Positions 62,001 through 64,000 of a DNA stretch of 64,000 nt are shown here, one piece after another (positions within the stretch are counted from its first letter, which is position 1; every line of letters starts with the position of its first letter). The stretch is taken from contig NW_018344004.1 of NCBI RefSeq assembly GCF_002099425.1, forward strand, positions 1,957,501 through 2,021,500. The letters are read 5' to 3'. The notes under the pieces are model-generated. The model saw only the letters and a program-made list of their open reading frames with translations, made no database searches and was not told the DNA's origin. This DNA comes from Phascolarctos cinereus (Eukaryota > Chordata > Mammalia > Diprotodontia > Phascolarctidae). Made by a program: the position numbers and the translations under genes.

Positions 62001-63539
62001 ATAGTAAGTACTTATTCTATGCCTGTTGAGAATGAATGAAAGAGTGAGTGAGTGAATAAGTGAGGAATTTGAGAATCAGGAAGACCAGATAAGTCACTTG
62101 CCCATAATCAATCACAGTAAATTCAAAGACAGGAAAATTCTAGCACTGTTTCTGCTCCCAGCATGCTACCACAACCTTTTTGTGATTATGTCTGTGATTT
62201 TTATCTGTGTCCTACAAATCTTTGGGAGAGATCTACTCCCCATGCACTGGAAATTTTCCTTGAGGTTTTTTTTTTAAAAATATTTTGTGAGCCTTATTCC
62301 ACACTTGGACTTATTTATCTTTCGTTTTTACTGTATGACAACTCAACTTCTACAGTCATTCGTGCATTCTTCACATATGCTATAACCCCATTGACCCCAT
62401 TATATTTCTATTGCCTTTGGGATGACCTTCAGTTTTGATTCTAGGATTCATACCCTTGGGTTCTTTGGATTTTGGTGCAGTGATTTCAAGATATTCACAT
62501 AGGAGTGTTAAAAAATTTATCAGGAGGACGCTGAGCTCAGGTGGAAGTGATTGAAAGGGTAGAGAATGGTGGGGATTTGGGCCAGGGCCCAAGTCCGATT
62601 GCAGCTGATAATTGGAGGCTGACTGCTGATCAGATTTGAAGGGTGATAGTACCTGTTGTTAACTATATGTACAAGCACCTAAGACCAGGCCAACAGCAAA
62701 TAAGCCTGCAATTAGCACTATGCCAGGACAACTCGTTCTGGGTCAACCAAAAGTCCACTTCTCATCCTGGACCCTGGTGGATTAAGCTCCACTTGTATTC
62801 CAGGTCTTGGTTTTGCCATCATATTCTCCTGTTCTCAGGGAGTGCTTGCTAATTAGTTAGCAAGACATGGCTAAGAGCCACAGCAGCTAAGAAGTTCAAA
62901 TTCTGTTTATGTTTGATTTGGGGTTTTTTTTGTTGTTTTTGTTTTTAGGCAATTGAGGTTAAGTGACTTGCCCAGGGTCACACAGCTAGTAAGTGTCAAT
63001 TGTTTGGTCTGAGGCCAGATTTGAATTCAGGTCCTCCTGACTTCAGGGCTGATGCTCTATCCATTGTGCCACCCAGCTGCCCCCTTACGTTTGATTTGAC
63101 ATCTATTTTATGCATATCTGGCACAGGAATTAGAGAAAGGAAGGGCCTTTCTACTATTCAGATATGGCTTGAGGCAGATACACTTAAATTTTTTTTTTTT
63201 TAGTCCAGTAGCCACCTGTAAAATAATAAATTTCATACTCTGTATTTTAGATTAAGCAAATAAATAAAAAAACCTGATGACTTTACTATAGTATTTTTAC
63301 TTTTGGAATAGAATAATCCCAGTAAATTTCTAGGAGATTCTTTTGCAACCCTTAGAATAGCCTTCTACCTGCGCCACTCTCATTTCTTACAGCTAATAGC
63401 AGAAGAAAGCCTTCCAGCAACCCCCTTCTATTTCCTAATGGGAAAGCATAGAAGGCAGCAAGAAACCAATCCAAATGAAATGATGGAGAATGAGCTCATC
63501 TATCACCCTTCAGCAGAAGATATACCGGCAATCAGTGAG
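31964..63539 (+). CDS. WDR75: WDR75 (UTP17), WD-repeat nucleolar ribosome-biogenesis protein; 19 coding exons, 3' end off window
   Basis: The spliced reading frame begins MVAEENLRVVR and ends at residue 731 with EDIPAISE at the last exon in the window. It matches my memory of human WDR75 along its whole length, for example NLVTGIQLNP, DGTIKLWD, KELSFVLDYINQSPKC, LLSGGRESVLVEW, LMIDPRTKAL and VFVPRDVPESF. WDR75 is the vertebrate Utp17, a subunit of the t-UTP/UtpA part of the small-subunit processome, which acts in the nucleolus in pre-rRNA transcription and early 18S processing. Several WD40 blades are visible: a GH near residue 55, with WD or W-containing strand ends such as IKLWD, IRLW, VLVEW, FKVWI and ITLWD. 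All 18 complete introns are GT-AG and phases agree across every junction. The start ATG has A at -3 and G at +4. The human protein has about 830 residues, so about 98 C-terminal residues are outside the window. No frame break was seen. Listed coordinates span introns. Confidence 0.97.
32605..32790 (-). mobile_element. Two short L2 tail fragments in intron 1
   Basis: CCACGCTCAGTGCTAAGCCC and TTATTAAGCTC...CCATGCTAAGCAC both follow the antisense L2 tail. Confidence 0.6.
32935..34682 (+). mobile_element. Long L2 with reverse-transcriptase remnant, intron 1
   Basis: It is about 1.75 kb and ends at the L2 3' tail (GTGCCTAGCACATAGTAGGT near 34636). The plus-strand frames at 33203-33625 read SKVISDLLSNP and, in another frame, LDFSEAFDSIDSH, which resembles the L2 RT motif LDLSAAFDTVDH. 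Decayed by several frame changes. It lies in sense orientation with WDR75. Confidence 0.85.
34683..35540. other. Intron 1 sequence without recognised feature
   Basis: AT-rich. No repeat end or RNA gene recognised. Confidence 0.4.
35545..35645 (+). mobile_element. MIR-like SINE fragment
   Basis: GAAAGAACACTGGAGTTTGA, then TTCAAATCTCATTTATGCC. Confidence 0.6.
36038..36167 (+). CDS. WDR75: WDR75 coding exon 2 (residues 29-72)
   Basis: Acceptor TTTCTAG then GTACCTTTTC. Reads YLFCVSGDFVKVY, then VLQGHSNLVTGIQLNP, ending NHLQ. The donor is CAG|GTTGTC, which lacks the usual purine at +3 and G at +5. The exon ends in phase 0. Confidence 0.96.
36398..36519. mobile_element. hAT-type palindromic element, second half shortened
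   Basis: Begins CAGGGGTAGGGAACC, contains the GGCCACATGTGGCC core and an internal hairpin (AGAATAAATCCT / AGGATTTGTTCT), and stops before a right terminal repeat. GATACTAGAG directly precedes it and reappears at its right end. Confidence 0.7.
36907..36972 (+). CDS. WDR75: WDR75 coding exon 3 (residues 73-94)
   Basis: A 66-base exon reading LYSCSLDGTIKLWDF then IDGILIK: the end of a WD40 blade with the LWD signature. Acceptor CTTTCAG, donor GTAGGT, phase 0 at both ends. Confidence 0.96.
37185..37315 (-). mobile_element. MIR-like SINE
   Basis: CCCAGGGTCACAAAGCTAGT and CTCGGGTCTTCTTGACACCC. Confidence 0.75.
37941..38031 (+). CDS. WDR75: WDR75 coding exon 4 (residues 95-125)
   Basis: Acceptor ATCTTTCAG. 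Reads TFVVGCRLYAFFAP, then EDSVFIIINKEIP, and matches the human exon in length and pattern. Donor GTACAT. It leaves one base (G) of codon 125. Confidence 0.93.
38760..38916 (+). mobile_element. Marsupial SINE with exact target duplication, intron 4
   Basis: GGGGCAGGTAGGTGTCGCAG head, shortened core, and a long A-rich tail. AGATATTTAGAAGA occurs on both sides. Confidence 0.93.
39490..40960 (-). mobile_element. L1 5' UTR and ORF1 fragment, intron 4
   Basis: The minus strand near 40080-40490 reads LNSLKSRLGQIENED and ENLRIITL, the ORF1 coiled coil and RNA-binding start. The 5' UTR-like part lies to the right of about 40500. The C-terminal ORF1 region lies to the left. Decayed. Confidence 0.65.
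41065..41235 (-). mobile_element. MIR-like SINE
   Basis: TTGAAGAAACTCAGACCTAG, GATTTGCCTAAAGTCATACG. Confidence 0.7.
41360..41490 (-). mobile_element. MIR-like SINE
   Basis: TAGTCCAACCCCTTCATTTT, then GAAGAAACTAAGGCCTGTG and GAGGTCACACAG. Confidence 0.7.
41864..41890 (+). other. WDR75 intron 4 acceptor with a T-run followed by ten G's
   Basis: About thirteen T's (to 41876), ten G's (41877-41886), then CTAG and exon 5. The pyrimidine tract is therefore separated from the AG by a G-run. Confidence 0.85.
41891..42015 (+). CDS. WDR75: WDR75 coding exon 5 (residues 125-166)
   Basis: Reads FQLASLKLPKSPSQ, then EVEAKELSFVLDYINQSPKC, ending AFGRE before donor GTAAGT. The acceptor is unusual: T-tract, ten G's, then CTAG. 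Phase and homology fix this start. The frame stays open upstream only through the T and G runs. Confidence 0.94.
42340..42470 (-). mobile_element. MIR-like SINE
   Basis: Diverged antisense MIR core (GAAACTGGGTCCCAGAGAAG). Confidence 0.5.
43266..43332. mobile_element. 67-bp hAT-type palindromic MITE with 8-bp target duplication
   Basis: Starts CAGGGATGGGGAACCTG and ends CAGGTTCCCAACCCCTG, with a CCACATGTGA centre. The flanks TTATAGAT and TTACAGAT are an 8-bp duplication with one change, as for hAT transposons. Confidence 0.88.
43385..44640 (-). mobile_element. L2, long antisense copy in intron 5
   Basis: ATGTGCCAGACGCTGTGCTA, AAAGGCTTCTTGTAGACCA, GATTTTATATTTGATCCTAG, then GGCATGTTGAGTTTAAGATG. 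This is L2 from 3' tail to body, about 1.25 kb. Confidence 0.85.
44670..44985 (-). mobile_element. L1 3' end fragment
   Basis: After a CT-rich stretch: GACCCTTGTAGCAAATATGC, GGTAGCATGCTTCATCTTTG. Resembles the marsupial L1 3' UTR. Confidence 0.65.
45148..45218 (+). CDS. WDR75: WDR75 coding exon 6 (residues 167-190)
   Basis: Acceptor CACATAG. Reads AQYVVAARDLYLSVYFFKKK then KTF, matching the human segment around LSVYFFKKK. Donor GTAAGA. It ends after two bases of a codon. Confidence 0.95.
45645..45850 (-). mobile_element. MIR-like SINE
   Basis: ATGTAAGGAACCTGAGGCCC and CATTTACAGATGAGGAAACT. Confidence 0.65.
46051..46167 (+). CDS. WDR75: WDR75 coding exon 7 (residues 190-229)
   Basis: Acceptor CCTTTAAG. 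Reads FSLPSGKKKNC, then FTCVACHPKEDCIATG, then HQDGRIRLW, a WD40 blade. Donor GTAGGC splits the tryptophan codon. Confidence 0.95.
46508..47455 (-). mobile_element. L2 antisense copy, intron 7
   Basis: TTAAGTGCTTACTGTGTACG, then GAGGCCTCATGGAAGAGG, AACCAATGAAGTTTTTTGAA and TTGCATTTTAGACATCTTAA. Ends about 55 bases before exon 8. Confidence 0.8.
47511..47599 (+). CDS. WDR75: WDR75 coding exon 8 (residues 229-259)
   Basis: Acceptor CCTCAATAG. Reads RNFNDNKNYTYTSLHWHHD then VVMDLAFSVE, very close to the human HWHHDMVMDLAFSV. Donor GTGAGT. Confidence 0.95.
48180..48535 (+). mobile_element. RTE-like LINE endonuclease fragment
   Basis: The plus strand near 48400-48520 reads KVEKFYRNIDKDFL and, in frame, LLGNFNAKASLG, which resembles the RTE endonuclease motif DFNAKVG. 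It may extend left to about 47750. Decayed. Confidence 0.5.
48536..49859. other. Intron 8 sequence without clear features
   Basis: AT-rich. The segment to about 49440 may be further RTE-derived sequence, but I could not confirm it. Confidence 0.35.
49860..50018 (+). CDS. WDR75: WDR75 coding exon 9 (residues 259-312)
   Basis: Reads TSLLSGGRESVLVEWRG, then EKNKEFLPRLGGTIEHISA, then GDLFCTSHSDN. The AG is preceded by purine-rich GATGGAAAG, so the pyrimidine tract sits about 15 bases further upstream. Phase and homology support this site. Donor GTAAGT. Confidence 0.95.
50126..50271 (-). mobile_element. Marsupial SINE with target duplication, intron 9
   Basis: GGGGTTAAGTGACTTGGCCA, CACACAGCTAGTAAGTGTTA, CACCTAGCTGCCC. 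TTGGATAA lies on both sides. Confidence 0.92.
50440..50640 (-). mobile_element. MIR-like SINE
   Basis: TTGAGGAAACCGAGGCCCAG, CAAGGTCATACAGGTAGTAA, CCCAGGTCCTCTGACTCC. Confidence 0.85.
50855..51195 (+). mobile_element. L3/CR1 fragment
   Basis: AAGTTGGATTAGACTTAGTC, CTGCTTGGTGCCAGGGAATA and TATCCCTTCCAAACCTTAGA follow the L3 3' order. Confidence 0.65.
51305..51525 (+). mobile_element. L1 3' UTR fragment
   Basis: GCAGAGGTTGGGGTTCCATG, GTGTGGAACATTGCATATGT, then an A-rich end. The same 3' UTR type as 2690-3390. Confidence 0.75.
51589..51648 (+). CDS. WDR75: WDR75 coding exon 10 (residues 312-332)
   Basis: Acceptor TTCCGCAG. A 60-base exon reading IMIIHRNLEVSAIIQGLVK. Donor GTATTG. The following intron is only 90 bases and has an in-frame stop. 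Confidence 0.95.
51739..51854 (+). CDS. WDR75: WDR75 coding exon 11 (residues 332-370)
   Basis: Acceptor TTTTACAG. Reads DSVVNTGLMIDPRTKALVMN, then GKPGHLQFYSLQNDKQLYN. Donor GTAAGT, phase 0. Matches human LMIDPRTKALVLNGKPG. Confidence 0.96.
52690..52820 (+). mobile_element. MIR SINE
   Basis: GCCACTAGCCAGGTGATCTT, CTAGTTTCCTCATCTGTAAA. Confidence 0.8.
52855..53075 (-). mobile_element. L3/CR1 fragment just upstream of exon 12
   Basis: GGAAAGGACCTCAGTTGTCT, CCAGGATCTGCTGGAAGGCC, CACCTGTTTAGGCAGCC resemble the antisense L3 3' end. Confidence 0.55.
53171..53346 (+). CDS. WDR75: WDR75 coding exon 12 (residues 371-429)
   Basis: Acceptor ACTTTAG. Reads LDIVQQEYVNDPGLVHIEL, then GNWLATVEQRQEKEAELEL, then QMKLWEFNEQQQ. 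The LATVEQRQEKE segment is characteristic of WDR75. Donor GTAATA after GG. A degraded L3/CR1 piece ends about 100 bases upstream. Confidence 0.95.
53763..53905 (+). mobile_element. Marsupial SINE, intron 12
   Basis: GGGACAGCTAGGTGGCACAG, CTAGCTGTGTGACCCTGGGC, AACCCCAATTGCCTCA. The head has lost some 20 bases (GGATAGAGC part). Confidence 0.92.
53987..54144 (+). CDS. WDR75: WDR75 coding exon 13 (residues 429-482)
   Basis: Acceptor TCATTCAG. Reads FILNTRINMPHEDHVTALCF, then TPTLVTTSKDSHFKVWILTD, ending DSDIY. It includes a WD40 strand ending FKVWI. Donor GTAAGT. Confidence 0.96.
55203..55350 (+). mobile_element. Marsupial SINE, target duplication visible
   Basis: GGGGCAGCTAGGTGGCACAG to an A9 tail. 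ATGAAGCCTTTCCTC before and ATGAAGCCTTTGCTC after it are the duplicated target. Confidence 0.94.
55546..55696 (-). mobile_element. Marsupial SINE in opposite orientation to its neighbour
   Basis: GGGGTTAAGTGACTTGCCCA, CACACAGCTAGAAAGTGTTG, GCCACCTAGCTGCCCC. ATATGCTT is present on both sides. Confidence 0.94.
55736..56719. other. Rest of intron 13, no clear feature
   Basis: A CT-rich stretch near 56037-56070. The open frame at 56106-56303 is not recognised. No repeat named. Confidence 0.4.
56720..56900 (+). CDS. WDR75: WDR75 coding exon 14 (residues 482-542)
   Basis: Acceptor TTTTCACAG. Reads AMGWTCDFVGSYHNYQATNC, then LLAVSFEEIITLWDSATWEL, then KCTFCHRPGKI. Donor GTAAGT. Contains a clear WD40 blade with TLWD. 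Confidence 0.97.
57431..57525 (+). CDS. WDR75: WDR75 coding exon 15 (residues 542-574)
   Basis: Acceptor TTCTCCAG. Reads NLCFGRQTCSRYLLGTTEKS, then FLCCWNLLTCA, a WD40 blade ending CCWNLL as in human. Donor GTAAGA. Confidence 0.95.
57734..57980 (+). mobile_element. Long-form marsupial SINE, intron 15
   Basis: GGGCATCGAGGTGGTTCAGT, GCTGTGTGACCCTGGGCAAG, GAGAAGGAAATGGCAAATC, ATGACTGAACAACG. ATTTGTTAAAG and ATTTGTAAAG flank it. Confidence 0.92.
58420..58515 (+). CDS. WDR75: WDR75 coding exon 16 (residues 574-606)
   Basis: Acceptor TTCTTACAG. Reads EWSVQLNVRVLEPDP, then SDNIAAVSWSSGGSD. Donor GTAAGT. Matches human LNVRVMEPDPNSENIAA. Confidence 0.95.
58888..59057 (+). CDS. WDR75: WDR75 coding exon 17 (residues 606-662)
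   Basis: Acceptor CCCCTCAG. Reads FVFKPSEPRPLCIQKSICRE, then KVQCAVFVPRDVPESF, then YQWLNKSQFYFLNESQ. Donor GTAACT, phase 0. Confidence 0.96.
59300..59420 (+). mobile_element. Diverged SINE fragment
   Basis: TTGAAGCCAAGGAGATCTGA, TACTGTGTGACCCTAGACAA. Confidence 0.65.
59520..59730 (-). mobile_element. MIR-like SINE
   Basis: TTACAGATATGGAAGCTGAG, then CAGTGCTCTTTCTACTACA. Confidence 0.65.
60490..60615 (-). mobile_element. MIR-like SINE fragment
   Basis: GGACCACACAGCCAGGATGT, CCCAAGTCTGCCTGACTCC. Confidence 0.65.
60705..60764 (+). CDS. WDR75: WDR75 coding exon 18 (residues 663-682)
   Basis: Acceptor CTTTTTAG. A 60-base exon reading DLMTFSTKSPEEKLT then SSSKQ, matching human LLTFSTKSPEEKLTPTSKQ. 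Donor GTATGT, phase 0. Confidence 0.95.
60980..61135 (-). mobile_element. MIR-like SINE
   Basis: CAGAGTCACACAGGTAACTA, GGCCCTCTTGACTCCAAACC. Confidence 0.75.
61145..61345 (-). mobile_element. MIR-like SINE
   Basis: TTCATCCAGTCCAAGCACTT, GGGAAACTAAAGGTCAGAGA, GTTGCATAGCTAGCAAAAG. Confidence 0.75.
61350..61445 (+). mobile_element. L1 5'-end fragment
   Basis: AGTGAAAGCAGTGACTTGCT, CTAAACCCCTCCAAATACCT: the same L1 5' text seen antisense at about 20560-20660. Confidence 0.75.
61810..62150 (-). mobile_element. MIR-like SINE split by an L2 tail
   Basis: TATCCCACTTGATCCTCATG and TATCCCCATTTTATGGATGA, then after the L2 piece CAGATAAGTCACTTGCCCAT. Confidence 0.65.
61950..62065 (+). mobile_element. 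L2 3' tail inserted in a MIR
   Basis: TTGTATTTCCAGTGCTTAGC, AGTGCCTGGCACATAGTAAG and a GAATGAATGAAAGAGTGAGT tail. Confidence 0.75.
62151..62917. other. Unclassified intron 18 sequence
   Basis: No named repeat. Open frames at 62163-62438 and 62643-62852 are not recognised. Confidence 0.35.
62918..63085 (-). mobile_element. Marsupial SINE with target duplication, intron 18
   Basis: GAGGTTAAGTGACTTGCCCA, CACACAGCTAGTAAGTGTCA, GCCACCCAGCTGCCCC. TTATGTTTGATTTG before and TTACGTTTGATTTG after it. Confidence 0.93.
63393..63539 (+). CDS. WDR75: WDR75 coding exon 19 (residues 683-731), last exon in window
   Basis: Acceptor TTTCTTACAG. Reads LIAEESLPATPFYFLMGKHR, then NEMMENELIYHPSAEDIPAI, ending SE. 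Donor GTAATA, phase 0. The next human residues (LLHTPAHVLPSAAF and onward) are not found to the right edge, so the terminal exon or exons lie outside. Confidence 0.94.
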
Positions 63540-63784
63540 GTAATACTAACAAAAATGTCAGACTGCATACAGTGAAGGTAGTGGTTTTTTGACTGCTTTA
63601 CTTTTCTAAATAACTTATTACTCTGCTCGATATTTAAGAACCTGAAGAGAAATCTGTCTGTTCATTGTGGTCAAGTGAAGCCTCCTTGAAGTGGGGGCAG
63701 GAGAGGGGAGGCAGAAACATTGAAGAGGAGAATTAGTTTCTTAATATTTAGAGAATGTTAGGGCTGGACTAAGGTGGGAGGGGC

Positions 63785-63950
63785 AACATTGAAAATGTCT
63801 ATTTCAACCCCTGTCTCCATTTTACTGATGAGGAAAGTGAATCCTAGAGAAGGCAGGTGACTTACTCAAGGTCTCAGAGCTACAAAGAGATGAGACTTGT
63901 CTTTCTGATTCAGAAGTCTAGTGCTCTATGCAGTGCACTATGCTGCCTTA
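63785..63950 (-). mobile_element. MIR-like SINE in intron 19
   Basis: CCATTTTACTGATGAGGAAA, TTACTCAAGGTCTCAGAGCT, CTAGTGCTCTATGCAGTGCA. Confidence 0.75.
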
Positions 63951-64000
63951 GTTCCTTTAAGATAAGGCTAATTAAGTAATTACATAGCTTGCAGATTTAA

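Overview
This is a stretch of mammalian nuclear DNA, most likely from a marsupial. The evidence is the repeat content: many copies of the metatherian tRNA-derived SINE (head motif GGGGCAGCTAGGTGGC, box-B-like GAGTTCAAATCC, CACACAGCTAG core), marsupial-type L1 ends, long fragments of L2 and L3/CR1, and an RTE-like piece. The species cannot be fixed from the sequence. All protein and repeat family assignments are from memory of the families, with no database search.

The window holds one protein-coding gene, WDR75 (the UTP17 subunit of the small-subunit processome), on the + strand. Nineteen coding exons were located between 31964 and 63539. They carry 2193 nt, or 731 codons, with consistent splice phases and no internal stop. 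Human WDR75 has about 830 residues, and the missing part matches its last roughly 98 residues, so the final one or two coding exons lie beyond the right edge. The promoter lies in a CpG-rich island (about 31545-32345) with CRE-like, CCAAT, ETS-like and GC-box motifs, and a YY1-like motif over the start codon.

The left half (1-31.5 kb) is intergenic and built mainly of layered retrotransposons. A minus-strand L2 is split over 1.9-7.4 kb by younger L1, L2 and SINE insertions, one of them an internally deleted L1. A compound region at 16.8-22.2 kb contains L2 inside L2, a solo ERV-type LTR, two L1 fragments abutting head to head, and a pair of about 97% identical inverted repeats some 3.15 kb apart. 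A nearly full-length but decayed minus-strand L1 fills 25.8-30.7 kb. Stretches with no recognised repeat lie at 7.9-8.6, 9.7-11.5, 12.8-15.7 and 30.7-31.5 kb. In the human genome COL5A2 lies upstream of WDR75; no COL5A2 exon was seen here.

The right half is the WDR75 transcription unit. Its introns carry L2 (including a long copy with a reverse-transcriptase remnant), L1, L3/CR1, MIR-like and marsupial SINE copies, and two small hAT-type palindromic elements. I found no tRNA, rRNA or snoRNA gene, no CRISPR array and no undescribed multi-gene system. The most notable items are the young inverted repeat, the nested-insertion histories with visible target-site duplications, an opposed SINE pair in intron 13, and an unusual WDR75 3' splice site with ten G's before the AG.
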